Counted from the stretch's first letter, positions 1-9,386 are shown. The stretch: DNA of 64,000 nucleotides from a virus (IMGVR_UViG_3300048838_001252:1-64000), one strand, 5' to 3'. Notes: generated by a model from the letters alone, not told the origin. Numbers and translations: made by a program.

Positions 1-721
1 ATAAACTATAATTAGTTAAATTATAATTTATTTTACCACCCTTTTTCGGTCTATTATTAAAATAAATTGGATATTTTATAGACTGTAACGATAATTTTAA
101 TTCAGGAAACATATCTATATGAACCACTCTAATATTTTCACATTTTTTTAATTCATATCCCTTCTCACGCATTTTAGTGTTTAATGTAAAATCCCAAAAT
201 GTTGATTCGTCAACAACCCAATAATTTATATCTTCGACCACTTTTCTACGCTGTATATTTACGCAAGTTACTATATTTACATCTCCAAAAATAACCCCCT
301 GATAATCAATTTTATTTTGAATTGAAATAACACCACCAACACCATTTCTTTTCAACATTAATTGTCCAATTTTAGGAAAAGCATCCATGACCTTCACAAT
401 TTCACGTAAAAAATATTCGGTTATAGGTGGACAATCGTTATCCCACTGCATTGTATATTCACAATCTTCATCCAGATTTTCATAACCAATTTTAGTTCCA
501 CCAAAATCACCCAGATTTTCTGTAAGATAAATTGGTTTTATTTTATAATAACCTTCTTTTTCTAAAGATTTTAACCATTGTCCAGTACCATCTGTACTTG
601 CTTGGTCTATAACAATTATTTTATAATCATCATATCCAGCCAAACGGTCAATTTCTCTTATTGTCAAAGAAGTATATTCCAGACGATTAAATGCTCTTAT
701 TATAATATTTACTCTTGCCAT
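1..721 (-). CDS. Family-2 glycosyltransferase, partial (runs off the left edge)
   Basis: Open frame from an ATG at 721 to the window edge with no stop, so the C-terminus is missing; at least 240 residues are visible. It begins MARVNIIIRAFNRLEYT and has the GT-A pattern of family 2: an N-terminal beta strand, a VIDQASTDGTG segment typical of nucleotide-sugar binding, and an acidic WDND motif in the DxD position. It would transfer a sugar from a nucleotide donor; donor and acceptor cannot be read. It is the last visible gene of the minus operon that starts near 2590 and lies 17 nt downstream of the next glycosyltransferase. Acceptors could be host glycan, phage DNA or virion protein. The family call is firm, the role open. 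Confidence 0.8.
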   Translation of the reverse strand, partial: MARVNIIIRAFNRLEYTSLTIREIDRLAGYDDYKIIVIDQASTDGTGQWLKSLEKEGYYKIKPIYLTENLGDFGGTKIGYENLDEDCEYTMQWDNDCPPITEYFLREIVKVMDAFPKIGQLMLKRNGVGGVISIQNKIDYQGVIFGDVNIVTCVNIQRRKVVEDINYWVVDESTFWDFTLNTKMREKGYELKKCENIRVVHIDMFPELKLSLQSIKYPIYFNNRPKKGGKINYNLTNYSL

Positions 722-738
722 TGTTTTATCTTTAAATA

Positions 739-1371
739 CTAAAAATTATGTTTTCTCCTAATGGCATTTACTGCGTCAACCTCACTATTTGAATTTGAAG
801 TGATACCGGAATCCAGATAATAGGCATAAAACGTCTTATCGTGCACTAAAACACCTTTACCACCCTGTTTTACAATTGTCAACCAGACATCCCAATCTTG
901 AAGTCTTCTCAGGCTTTCATCGAAACCCGGAAACGCTTCTCTGCGCACCAAACTCATTGTTGAAATATAATTACCATATTTTAACGCATCAGCATTAAAC
1001 TGCATTGCGGGAATCTGAAAATTTCCACGCATTGGGTGTGTTTCGGGATGCAACACAATACCGTGATATCCAGTATATGTAAAACTCAGTGTGGGGTCTT
1101 TAAGTAGTGGTTGTAATAATGATGATATATAATTGGCTGGTAACAAGATATCATCATCACAAAAAAACAAAAAAGGTTGCGTGGACTTCTTGAATCCTGC
1201 ATTTCTTTTCTTAGGTGCGCTACCTTCATCATCATTAACAATAATTTCAATTACGTCATTTGCCTCAATTAAAGGCAAAACCATGTTTTCAAAAAATTCT
1301 TTTCTGTTTTTACTTAGCGGAATTATAACACTTACTGGTAATCCATCATCTACTTTGTCTACTTTTATCAT
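739..1371 (-). CDS. Family-2 glycosyltransferase (GT-A fold)
   Basis: A 210-residue protein starting MIKVDKVDDGLPVSVIIPLSKNR. The SVIIPL strand opens a GT-A domain, IIVNDDEG is the nucleotide-sugar region and FFCDDDILLP carries the metal-binding DDD motif; RLQDWDVWLTIVKQG further on resembles the acceptor-side ED/DWD motif. This is a complete small family-2 transferase without membrane segments. Its start overlaps the stop of the upstream gene by four bases (ATGA), which indicates translational coupling. Family is clear from motifs; substrate is unknown. Confidence 0.85.
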   Translation of the reverse strand: MIKVDKVDDGLPVSVIIPLSKNRKEFFENMVLPLIEANDVIEIIVNDDEGSAPKKRNAGFKKSTQPFLFFCDDDILLPANYISSLLQPLLKDPTLSFTYTGYHGIVLHPETHPMRGNFQIPAMQFNADALKYGNYISTMSLVRREAFPGFDESLRRLQDWDVWLTIVKQGGKGVLVHDKTFYAYYLDSGITSNSNSEVDAVNAIRRKHNF

Positions 1372-2060
1372 TCTTCATAGCTTATTGGCAAATCATTTTT
1401 ATATTTTTCTACGAATTGTTTTCTATTTTCTTCCCATTGTTGATTTGTCATACCTACTGATTGATGTAAAATTCTGATGTCCGTAGTAACACCGATTTCA
1501 CAACCATCAAGATAATTTGGAACACAAAAACTGAGGTCATACAAGTGAAAACCTTTGAATTCTTCGTCCCATAAATCACAAATATTATTACAGTCTGCTG
1601 CAATAAAAAGACCGTCAACAAGTACCACTGGTTTTACAAATCCCTTTTTAGGTGGTGAATATTCATTTACCCAAGTAGTAATTCCGTTTGTGTGTTCAAC
1701 GACTCCATGCATTTTTGACCTGTCGTGCCACCACACACCATTTTCTGCCAAAAATGTTGTACCTGCAACACCTATAATCTGAAAATTCTTATAATTAAAA
1801 ATATTCAAAAGTATTTTACCCCACTCTTTGGTTTTAAATGAGATATCATTATGACAGAACACAATAATTGCGGTTTCATTATTATGTTCTTTAATTGCCC
1901 GGTTATAAATCTCTGGAAGACTAAACTGGTTGAAGTTAGGGTAGCAAACAGCTTTATGTTTCACACCAATTGTTGCTCCGATGTGCTGAATAAATTTCTG
2001 ATTTTCTTCCTCCGATAGATGTGAAGAAAACACCACTACAATATTATCCTTTTTTATCAT
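1368..2060 (-). CDS. Glycosyltransferase-like protein (Glyco_tranf_2_5 type)
   Basis: A 230-residue protein. SLPEIYNRAIKE followed by IIVFCHNDISF matches the layout of the Glyco_tranf_2_5 group of GT-A proteins, in which an HND/HDD motif replaces the usual DxD. It also has VVLVDGLFIAADC and a histidine-containing segment LHQSVGM near the C-terminus, a position where such enzymes often bind metal. It overlaps both neighbours by four bases (ATGA), so the set is translated as a coupled block. The donor sugar cannot be inferred. It could act with the two adjacent transferases to build a short glycan. Confidence 0.7.
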   Translation of the reverse strand: MIKKDNIVVVFSSHLSEEENQKFIQHIGATIGVKHKAVCYPNFNQFSLPEIYNRAIKEHNNETAIIVFCHNDISFKTKEWGKILLNIFNYKNFQIIGVAGTTFLAENGVWWHDRSKMHGVVEHTNGITTWVNEYSPPKKGFVKPVVLVDGLFIAADCNNICDLWDEEFKGFHLYDLSFCVPNYLDGCEIGVTTDIRILHQSVGMTNQQWEENRKQFVEKYKNDLPISYEE

Positions 2061-2590
2061 TGAGTAATATTTATTTCGCTTATAGCCTTATAAAAATAAT
2101 CAGTAAATGAACTCCTTCTTTCCCAATATGTCACAAGTAAAGCAGAAATAATCCAGTATTCTGCTTTACCAATTAGTTCACCATTTTCGTTCTTTTGTAT
2201 TTTTATAAACCAATAATGTGTAACATCTTTTTGAAAATGTGCTTTACAATTGACAGTTAAATTTGAATTGTCGGCTCTAACACCCTTCACATCAATCTTA
2301 AAACCATCGATAAATACATCTGCCGATTTTATTGGTCTTTCTTCAATTATTTCAAGTGCGGTATGTTTAATATTTTTTTCCGTTAAAAACTGAACAGCAA
2401 TTAGTTCTGCTGTAACTCCTAATTCATCTACACTACTTGCAAGACTACCTCTGTCATATTCAGGGGCAACTTCATGGAGTTTTGAATTAGTTTGTGTGCG
2501 TTTTTCACCGAAAAACCTTGCCTTTTCCTGAATTTCCTTGGGGTTTTCGAATGTAATTACACCGTGTTTTTCAAATGGAAAATCATTCAT
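2057..2590 (-). CDS. Putative PD-(D/E)XK nuclease-fold protein
   Basis: A 177-residue soluble protein and first gene of the leftmost minus operon. A conserved-looking core reads ELIAVQFL, then SADVFIDGFKIDVKGVR: a glutamate in a helix, then D...DxK on adjacent strands, the arrangement of the PD-(D/E)XK phosphodiesterase fold (D of ADV, D and K of DVK). This suggests a restriction-endonuclease-like or Holliday-resolvase-like enzyme, but the rest of the protein is not familiar and an inactive relative is possible. A host-type promoter lies immediately upstream, so it is probably made early together with the glycosyltransferases behind it. Confidence 0.5.
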   Translation of the reverse strand: MNDFPFEKHGVITFENPKEIQEKARFFGEKRTQTNSKLHEVAPEYDRGSLASSVDELGVTAELIAVQFLTEKNIKHTALEIIEERPIKSADVFIDGFKIDVKGVRADNSNLTVNCKAHFQKDVTHYWFIKIQKNENGELIGKAEYWIISALLVTYWERRSSFTDYFYKAISEINITQ

Positions 2591-2609
2591 TTATGTTATT
2601 TTTAATTTA

Positions 2610-2640
2610 CAAACATAATGAATTAAAACCGGAATGTCAA
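2610..2640 (-). promoter_or_regulatory. Host-type (Bacteroidota) promoter of the left glycosyltransferase operon
   Basis: On the minus strand TTG (2640-2638) is followed after exactly 20 nt by TATGTTTG (2617-2610), a full match to TAnnTTTG. The ATG at 2590 lies 19 nt downstream. Confidence 0.7.
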
Positions 2641-2643
2641 GGA

Positions 2644-2958
2644 TTATTGATTTTTGTATGCAGTTAATATTGCTTCGTAATCTGCCTTGACCTTTTGAAG
2701 TGGAAATGGTATCCTGATGAGTGTACCATCGGGGATGTCGAACTCATTCACAAACTCCGAATTTGCATAGAGAATCAGAAAATCATAGAAAGGATTACCA
2801 TAGTATTTTTGTGAAAGTTTATCCATTCTACTATACTCGGTATTCCAATACTCGTATTTATCACTCGGATTAGTGGGTAATTTTACAAAAGGCATTGAAG
2901 CAGTTGTACCATTACTGTTTTTTAATACCGAATATCTATTATAATCTACTTGTGGCAT
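2644..2958 (-). CDS. Baseplate wedge protein, gp53-like (LysM-like)
   Basis: A 104-residue protein. The core RMDKLSQKYYGNPFYDF, then DIPDGTLIRIPFPL, is the LysM-like signature of T4 gp53-family wedge proteins: DxLSxKYYGNPxYxxLI followed by a glycine turn and a basic-hydrophobic strand. In T4, gp53 joins neighbouring wedges into the baseplate ring; that role is inferred from family and context. It starts two bases after the stop of the large tail gene at 2961-6257 and shares its late transcript. Confidence 0.65.
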   Translation of the reverse strand: MPQVDYNRYSVLKNSNGTTASMPFVKLPTNPSDKYEYWNTEYSRMDKLSQKYYGNPFYDFLILYANSEFVNEFDIPDGTLIRIPFPLQKVKADYEAILTAYKNQ

Positions 2959-2960
2959 AA

Positions 2961-5900
2961 TTAACTTTCTTTATATCTATCTGGATTTTTTATTTTATCT
3001 TCTTTTGTTAGTTGTTCAATCTTTGAATTTAGAACTCCCTTCATAAAACTTTCTTGGATATCTGCAACACCTGAAGGTAATTGATATCTACCTTTATCTG
3101 TGAAGTTAGAGTTTGCATAATAATTATAAGTACATGCGTTTTGAAGTGCATCGATAGGTCCTTTCAACGACTGACCACCCATAATCTTGATGTTTAACGT
3201 AACGTTTGCCATCATGGGTTGCATACCAAAACCTTCGGGGTTCATATCCCAAGTTGTGTCATTATAATCAATATTTATGCTCTCTATAATAATTTTCGTA
3301 TAGAAAAAGTCACCTATTCTTAATATACAGATTGGCTGACGACCAAAAACAGAATTTCTTGCGGTTAAATCACCATCTACATTTGAAGTACTATATCTTC
3401 TTGCAGCACCCTGTCTTGTGCATTGTTGTAAGAATGTCAAGCGTTTATGAAAATCTTCCGGGGTCTGTGTATGAAAAATAGGATAATAATAATTACCATT
3501 TATTGATTTAAAACCACCAAGAATTGCACCATCACCTTCACTACTTTCGGTTTTACTTCTTTGGTTGTAAACATTATCACCAATTTTAGATTTAATTGTG
3601 TTTAATTTTGAATAAAGAAAGTCAATCTCTCTTTTTTTCTTACCTATAATTTCTTGTTCATCTGGTGTTAGTTTAACGGTTTTATTTGGTGTATCCTTAC
3701 TATTTCTTCGTATTGAAATATACGCAACCCTTTCATTTTTAGTGTCTTCTTCAGGTATTGCTGCCTTTGTTGCATTTTCCTTTTCTGCCTGTGTATCTCC
3801 AATACTACTACCTCTTTCATTATCATATATTACATCAATACCATCAGCCACACTCTTACCAAACATGGTTTCGAGTTTCTTTTTAATTAAATTTATAGTA
3901 GCATCTGCTCTACGTTTTCCTAATGCTAAATTATATTTATTTCCGGCTTCAATATCATTAGGATTTAATTCGGTATATAATTTAGATGCAGCACCATAGA
4001 CATATACAGAATATAATGGTCGTACATCTTCATTTTCAAATATTTCTTTAAGTCTTTTATTTAAAAGAGATTCACCATATGGTGCTTGATTATTTACACT
4101 AACTGCGGTATATTGTGAAACCGCATTTGCAACATTTTTATCTAAAATAAGTTTTGTCTCTCCACTTACTATTGTTGAAGTAATACCACTGATAAAATAA
4201 ATTTCATCATTTAAACCATATGCGGTAGTATCATTAATTAAATCAGATTCTAATCCATCCCATATCTCATAACCATTTCTATACATGGTATCAATAATGG
4301 TAGTAAGGTTGTCTTCGACCCTTGGAACATCATTTGGAAATCTTATTGTTAATGCATATGATTTTGCTTCAGGTTCTGCAGTAACTGGTTTACCCTCAAT
4401 ATCTTTAACATCATTATCTAAATCCCTTATTTTTATTTCAATTTTATCAATTTCGGCTTCTTCTACCTGCGCTTCCAATAAATCACCACCAAATGCAAAA
4501 AATTCTGAAATATCTTTATGCTTTCCATCTGGTGAAATATAATTTCTTAGGTGTTCAGGATAGTCCATAAGTAATGAAAATGAAACTGTTGCATTTCTTT
4601 CTGAATGCATATAATTATACATTGGTTCATTTCTACCAATCATCACCGTTGAATCCCATTTTGCTACTGCGGTTTCTACAATTTCAAGATTATATGGTGG
4701 AAACCACATGATACGACCATTGAACGGTCCGACCTCACTCAATGGTATTGGTGAACCCTGTTCATCATCCATAATACCATATGTACCCTTACTAATTACT
4801 CCAACTGCAAGGTTTTCAATACTAAACATCAGGTTTTTATTGTTTGTAATACCATTTTCCAATGCAGGTAATGTAGGATGAATTCTTGGCAATACACTAT
4901 CATATATTACTGAATTTTCATTTCCATCATAAACAATATTACCATTAAATCTAATTGCTTTTGCAAATCTGTCATATTGGTCTAATATTGTGTGTTGACG
5001 AACACCCTTTTTTCCTGCAATTCCGCTTTCCTGTGCATATTTACTATCATTAGCAGTCCATAAACCAGCACCCTGTAAACCAGTTAGTTTATTACCATCA
5101 GTAAATGCTTTTCTTGTTATATCAACAAATCTACCATTTGTAGCATTTAGTAAGTTTCTTGTGTATTCAAGTAATCCGGCTTTAACTTTAAAATTACCAT
5201 CAAAAGTATTGGCTTGAGCACCAGAACTTAATGCGTCACTACTCACACCCGGACGTAAATCACCTAATTCATTCTTAACTGCATCTGTTGTACCATTTAA
5301 ACCCCAGATAATCTTGTTTTCAATTGCATCTCCCGTAAATTCAGTGTTATTGTCCACCCAATTATTTGGGTTCGGACTTCTTAAATCTTCCCTGCTAATA
5401 TCAGGTGTTTTATTTGATTTACCAAAATTTGCATCAATATAATCTGTAGAAGGTGCATATTCCTGTGTTTCTCCACCGGAATTTTTATATGAAGACATCA
5501 TGTTTAAATCCGCATCATTAACAACAGCACCATCAGGACGATTACTTAAATAAGGATATTGAAGTTCACTATCAAAATTAAAAAATGTACGGTTATCAGT
5601 AATAGTATTTCTTGGTAAAATTGGTTTATCTACAATATTACCATATTCTGTTAATGTACTATCATTTTGTTTATAAATGTTTTGATTAATTGCAGAATAT
5701 AAAAATCCTAATTGACCATATCCACTATTTTTAATATAATCGGCATTGTTGGGATTCTTTGTAAAAGGATATCCCTTTGAAGGATGTGGAGTTGAGACGG
5801 TACGAAAAAATAATCTATCAAGAAAATTTTCAAAATCAGTATCACCCTCTTTTCTGGTAATACTAAAATTTATGTTTGGTGTAAATAATTTTGTGTTTTT

Positions 5901-6257
5901 AGCACCATCAAATAAGTTTGATACTTTTATAGTAGGAAATGTTTGTTGTGCAAGATTTGATGAGAAATTATATGCGAATTGTGTACCCAACATAGCCAAA
6001 CCAATTTCAGTTAATGGTGTCGGATTAGTAATAAGCCTACCGTAAACAGTATTTTTTAAATTATAAGACTTAAATGGAGCAACTGCACTAATTATACCAC
6101 TGATTGAGTCAACGACCCTATTAGCCGAATTCTGATTAGTAAGTGAATACTCAACATCCGGTGTGTAAAGATTTCGTGTATATAATGTTTCCCTGAGATT
6201 ATTTGAATTTGTTAATAGTCTCGAAGGATTGTAATTATAGGTACTGCTATCTGCCAT
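2961..6257 (-). CDS. Large tail/baseplate protein with an OmpA-like insert
   Basis: A 1098-residue virion protein with no close T4 counterpart that I recognise. Most of it is beta-rich, Asn/Thr-rich structural sequence. Around residues 730-850 lies a segment resembling the OmpA C-terminal peptidoglycan-binding fold: a YVYGAAS strand, YNLALGKRRADATINLI (compare the NxxLSxxRA helix), and NERVAYISIRR (compare NRRV). The C-terminal 150 residues (IIIESINIDYNDTTWD... then MANVTLNIKIMGG) look like a tail or baseplate domain. It is the first gene of a two-gene late unit with the gp53-like gene, separated from the tape measure gene by about 400 non-coding bases. A baseplate role, perhaps touching the cell wall during puncture, is inference. 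Confidence 0.6.
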   Translation of the reverse strand: MADSSTYNYNPSRLLTNSNNLRETLYTRNLYTPDVEYSLTNQNSANRVVDSISGIISAVAPFKSYNLKNTVYGRLITNPTPLTEIGLAMLGTQFAYNFSSNLAQQTFPTIKVSNLFDGAKNTKLFTPNINFSITRKEGDTDFENFLDRLFFRTVSTPHPSKGYPFTKNPNNADYIKNSGYGQLGFLYSAINQNIYKQNDSTLTEYGNIVDKPILPRNTITDNRTFFNFDSELQYPYLSNRPDGAVVNDADLNMMSSYKNSGGETQEYAPSTDYIDANFGKSNKTPDISREDLRSPNPNNWVDNNTEFTGDAIENKIIWGLNGTTDAVKNELGDLRPGVSSDALSSGAQANTFDGNFKVKAGLLEYTRNLLNATNGRFVDITRKAFTDGNKLTGLQGAGLWTANDSKYAQESGIAGKKGVRQHTILDQYDRFAKAIRFNGNIVYDGNENSVIYDSVLPRIHPTLPALENGITNNKNLMFSIENLAVGVISKGTYGIMDDEQGSPIPLSEVGPFNGRIMWFPPYNLEIVETAVAKWDSTVMIGRNEPMYNYMHSERNATVSFSLLMDYPEHLRNYISPDGKHKDISEFFAFGGDLLEAQVEEAEIDKIEIKIRDLDNDVKDIEGKPVTAEPEAKSYALTIRFPNDVPRVEDNLTTIIDTMYRNGYEIWDGLESDLINDTTAYGLNDEIYFISGITSTIVSGETKLILDKNVANAVSQYTAVSVNNQAPYGESLLNKRLKEIFENEDVRPLYSVYVYGAASKLYTELNPNDIEAGNKYNLALGKRRADATINLIKKKLETMFGKSVADGIDVIYDNERGSSIGDTQAEKENATKAAIPEEDTKNERVAYISIRRNSKDTPNKTVKLTPDEQEIIGKKKREIDFLYSKLNTIKSKIGDNVYNQRSKTESSEGDGAILGGFKSINGNYYYPIFHTQTPEDFHKRLTFLQQCTRQGAARRYSTSNVDGDLTARNSVFGRQPICILRIGDFFYTKIIIESINIDYNDTTWDMNPEGFGMQPMMANVTLNIKIMGGQSLKGPIDALQNACTYNYYANSNFTDKGRYQLPSGVADIQESFMKGVLNSKIEQLTKEDKIKNPDRYKES

Positions 6258-6674
6258 TAAGATTTATTTTTAATAAATACTTGCAGAATAATTTTATATA
6301 TACTACTTTTACATTGCCGAAATCCGTCCCAACGCAAAAAACATTAATAATATCTTTTATCTCAAACTAATTTTGGGTACTAAATCAATAATACCCTTTG
6401 ATAATTAATATTAAATGATTAATTTTGAGTTTTCGAAGAAAATGAGCATAGTTATCCCATATTGTCAAGTTATGATTTTATTTGTAAAGAAAATCACAAA
6501 CATTGGAACTTTGTTCTTTGATTCGGAGAAGCGAAGAAAGAGTTTTGAAGTCAAATTTGACATTCTGTCGTCAGACAACCACTGAGAGTTTTGACGAAAA
6601 AACTTGTCGAAGTTACAAAAAATAAAATTAAAAAACAAGACTTTTTTGTAAGATAGATAAAAAATTTTTAAAAA
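6258..6674. other. 417-bp intergenic stretch with several potential hairpins
   Basis: No convincing gene. The 6273 end holds the late promoter of the 2961-6257 gene. The rest contains a perfect 12-base palindrome GTCAAATTTGAC near 6550 and several short potential stems between 6510 and 6620 (for example TTCTTTG with CGAAGAA, TGTC with GACA, ACTT with AAGT). GGGTACTAA near 6375 can pair with the TAATACCC region. A structured RNA or 3' untranslated region of the tape-measure transcript is possible. A 47-codon plus-strand frame at 6442-6585 was judged doubtful. Confidence 0.4.
6273..6281 (-). promoter_or_regulatory. Late-promoter element
   Basis: AGTATTTAT on the minus strand, 15 nt before the ATG at 6257. 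Confidence 0.7.
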
Positions 6675-9164
6675 TTATCCTGATGCATATCCGTTTTTAA
6701 CTTCCAAGTCCCTTTGTACACGGGCATTTGGACGATAGGTTTTTTGAAAGATTTTTTCACCATCAATTTGCATTGTTATATTACTTACGACTGCAACGTT
6801 TTTATCATTAAATTCTACCTTTAAAGGTTTTTTTAACATATTAGCGAGTTCAGTAAGTGCACCCCCACCTCTAATATTTGCTTTTGAAATACTTGCAACT
6901 GCATTTTGAATTGCAATCCAGTCATCTTTTGTACCTTTCATAGATACACCCATTTTTGCAATTGAGTTAGCAACAAGAGCAGTTGCACCAGCACCTATTG
7001 CTACAGCAGCCATTACTCCGGCAAATGCACCAATACCTAATGCACTTAAAGGATTACTGAATAAAGCAAGTGAACCAGCAATACCTGCAATTCCACCAGC
7101 AACCATCAACATATCTTTTCCTGCACCCTTCGAAGAACTAACAAGTGAACCAAGTCCTTCTGCCATTTTTCCAATACCTTTTGCAGCTAAGTTTATACCA
7201 AATCCGATACCAACTGCAGCAACACCAAGTGCTAATAATCCAACTGCACCAGCAGTACTTGCACCAGCAGCAGCAGCAATAGCTGGGGTAAATGCAAAAA
7301 ATGATGCAGATAAAGCCAATACTGTTGCAGGTAATGCCCAGATTTGTGTACTATCTAATGCACTCATTGATTTTGCGAGTTCGCCTATACCTTTTGCTGC
7401 CAACATTACGCCAGCACCAATACCTGCAGCAGCAGCACCGACACCAGCACCTGTTCCAAGTGCTTTCATACCAGCACCTTTGGAAGCAGCACCTGCACCA
7501 ATACCTCTACGTTGTTCAGCTAAACCGCTTGGACTTCCGGGAAGAACAGATGCAGTACCAGCATTTCCAACACTTCTTCCAACACCAGCACCTTTAGTAA
7601 CCCATTTTTCAATACCGTGATTAAATTTAGTAACTACACCTTTCCAAATTACAGCAGCAGCAATTAAACCTGCACCCGTTCCCCATGCGCCAATTGATTT
7701 AGAAAAGTTTGTAAGTGGTTCTAAGATATTTGTTCTTGTCCAAGTTAATGTTTTATTAATTGTATTTAAAATTGGTAATAATGTTGCTTTTAATTCATTA
7801 AGTGTTGCTTTCAGAGTTTCTTCGAAGGTCATTGCTTCTTTTGCACGTTTTTCTAAACTCACAGTTTCTTTGGCAAAACTTTCTGCCTGTGCTTTTGTTA
7901 AATTAGCAACATCTTGCATTTTACCAGCAAGTTTAACTTCAAATCTTCCGGTTTCTTTATTAAATATAGCAGCACCTTCAATAAGTTCTTTTTCCTTATC
8001 ACCCAATCCCATACCCGCCATTTGTTGACGCATTCTCTGAATTTCTGCCTGTCTTTCAGCCATTTCTGTTAAAGCACTGGCTTCCATACCCAGAGATTTA
8101 GCAACAGCAGCAAGCCTATCACGGTCGGCAGGACTAATAAATTTCTCAAAACTACCATCAGCCATTTTTCTAAAGGTAACAACACCCTTAGTCATTTCTG
8201 TAATTTTTTCAGTAAATTTTGCCGGGTCATTACGAGATAAGAAAAGCATTTCGAACGGGTCGGTTTTTGCAAATTCACCACCCATAATCTGTAGGTTTGC
8301 AGCTAAGTCAATAGCACCTTCAAGACTTCTGGCAACATCAGCAGCATTAAGTGCTTGAGTAATATCTACTCTGAACTTTTCAGCATAACTTGCCATTTGA
8401 GCAAAACCCTTAACACCTTGTTGAAAAGTATATGTGTTTAATCTTTTAAAATTATCATTAACATTTTTTAATACTTTAGTAGTATTAACACCCATTCTTT
8501 CAGTTGTGTCTACAACACCCTGAACATATTCCATTGTAGACCTTGCATCAAAACCCATTAATTCAAATTGTGCACCAAGACGGGTTGCTTGTTCGATACC
8601 TAAACCAGTACCTTTACCAATTGCAGTAATATCCCTAACCATTTCTGCAGATAAAACACGTGCTCTTCCAGTTTCATCAGCATATCCGGTCATTATAGTA
8701 CCAACATCTTCAAGACTACCACCAAGACTTGCAACATATCCAGCAGACTGTTCAAATGAATCTCTCATTAGTGCTGCTTTAGCACCGGACATTCCTAAAT
8801 TAAGAATTGTTGATTTAATAATTTTGTCTGAGTCCATTAAATACCTGAGTCCCAGACTTATTTGATGATTTACTTCTTTAACTCTATCAACAAGTTTTTT
8901 TCTATTATTAACTTCCTTTTCTAATTGAGTATTAATTCCTTTTTGTCTGTTTTCAATTTCTTTTAAGTATTTTTCTTCTTCTTTAGTTAAATCCTTACCT
9001 TTACCACGAAGTTCAGCAATAATTTTTTCATTATTGGCAAGAATTTCTGCTTGACTCGCTCTGGCTTGCTCAATATTATTAAGAGCCAATGCTATAGTTT
9101 TTTGTTGTTCAAGCAAAAGATTTAATTCACGAAGTTCTTTAATAGTATCTTTATTGTCTGCCAT
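6675..9164 (-). CDS. Tail tape measure protein
   Basis: An 829-residue protein with tape-measure architecture. Residues 1-110 are highly charged and predicted coiled coil (ELRELNLLLEQQKTIA...). The middle is helical, and roughly residues 500-760 hold long Ala/Gly-rich hydrophobic stretches such as GAGVGAAAAGIGAG, expected for the part that enters the host membrane. Tape measure proteins set tail length and are ejected ahead of the DNA. It sits directly after the gp26-family gene and its frameshift frame, the position expected of a tape measure gene behind tail assembly chaperones. It has its own late promoter. At about 0.15 nm per residue it would suit a tail of very roughly 120 nm; that figure is an estimate. 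Confidence 0.8.
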   Translation of the reverse strand: MADNKDTIKELRELNLLLEQQKTIALALNNIEQARASQAEILANNEKIIAELRGKGKDLTKEEEKYLKEIENRQKGINTQLEKEVNNRKKLVDRVKEVNHQISLGLRYLMDSDKIIKSTILNLGMSGAKAALMRDSFEQSAGYVASLGGSLEDVGTIMTGYADETGRARVLSAEMVRDITAIGKGTGLGIEQATRLGAQFELMGFDARSTMEYVQGVVDTTERMGVNTTKVLKNVNDNFKRLNTYTFQQGVKGFAQMASYAEKFRVDITQALNAADVARSLEGAIDLAANLQIMGGEFAKTDPFEMLFLSRNDPAKFTEKITEMTKGVVTFRKMADGSFEKFISPADRDRLAAVAKSLGMEASALTEMAERQAEIQRMRQQMAGMGLGDKEKELIEGAAIFNKETGRFEVKLAGKMQDVANLTKAQAESFAKETVSLEKRAKEAMTFEETLKATLNELKATLLPILNTINKTLTWTRTNILEPLTNFSKSIGAWGTGAGLIAAAVIWKGVVTKFNHGIEKWVTKGAGVGRSVGNAGTASVLPGSPSGLAEQRRGIGAGAASKGAGMKALGTGAGVGAAAAGIGAGVMLAAKGIGELAKSMSALDSTQIWALPATVLALSASFFAFTPAIAAAAGASTAGAVGLLALGVAAVGIGFGINLAAKGIGKMAEGLGSLVSSSKGAGKDMLMVAGGIAGIAGSLALFSNPLSALGIGAFAGVMAAVAIGAGATALVANSIAKMGVSMKGTKDDWIAIQNAVASISKANIRGGGALTELANMLKKPLKVEFNDKNVAVVSNITMQIDGEKIFQKTYRPNARVQRDLEVKNGYASG

Positions 9165-9184
9165 GTTAAAATTATTCTGTTACT

Positions 9185-9193
9185 ATAAATACA
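9185..9193 (-). promoter_or_regulatory. Late-promoter element (TGTATTTAT variant)
   Basis: Minus strand, 20 nt before the tape measure ATG at 9164; overlaps the tail of the upstream terminator hairpin. Confidence 0.65.
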
Positions 9194-9195
9194 AA

Positions 9196-9221
9196 AGACC
9201 GAGATTTTATTTTCCCGGTCT
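9196..9221 (-). terminator. Terminator-like hairpin after the gp26-family/frameshift unit
   Basis: Minus strand AGACCG, a 14-nt loop, CGGTCT, then TTTTG. The stem includes the last codons and stop of the 59-residue frame, so it could also influence translation there. Confidence 0.5.
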
Positions 9222-9386
9222 AAAGTTTATACTGTTTTTTTGTTTATCGTGTATTTTCTCAATTTCCTCATTTTCTTTATTAAGTAAAAATAGAAAATGT
9301 CGTCTGCGATATATCGGTAGATTTTCTATATAATCTGCTTGAAACTTAGCGTGTTTGGTCAATATATATATCTCTTCGTTGACCAT
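9207..9386 (-). CDS. Small frame downstream of the gp26-family gene, likely reached by -1 frameshift
   Basis: A 59-residue frame from an ATG at 9386: MVNEEIYILTKHAKFQADYI..., helical and charged (ENLPIYRRRHFLFLLNKE). It resembles the short helical T-type extension found after tail assembly chaperones. The same frame is open upstream of the ATG through the end of the gp26-family gene (PKHLAGEYKK precedes the Met), so it can be reached by a -1 shift at the T run 9417-9425. It could instead be translated from its own ATG. It is shorter than typical gene-calling thresholds. Its place between the gp26-family gene and the tape measure supports a chaperone-like role. Confidence 0.6.
   Translation of the reverse strand: MVNEEIYILTKHAKFQADYIENLPIYRRRHFLFLLNKENEEIEKIHDKQKNSINFRPGK

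Noticed and set aside
6442-6585. A 47-codon plus-strand frame (MSIVIPYCQVMILF...) in the large intergenic region.
   Set aside because: Opposite strand to its neighbours, no late or host-type promoter in front, composition not clearly coding; kept only as part of the intergenic note.
7292-7597. Long plus-strand frame rich in Gln, His and Leu opposite the tape measure gene.
   Set aside because: Antisense shadow of Ala/Gly-rich coding repeats (GCA/GGT codons); no promoter or family. The frames opposite the portal and acidic head genes are rejected for the same reason.
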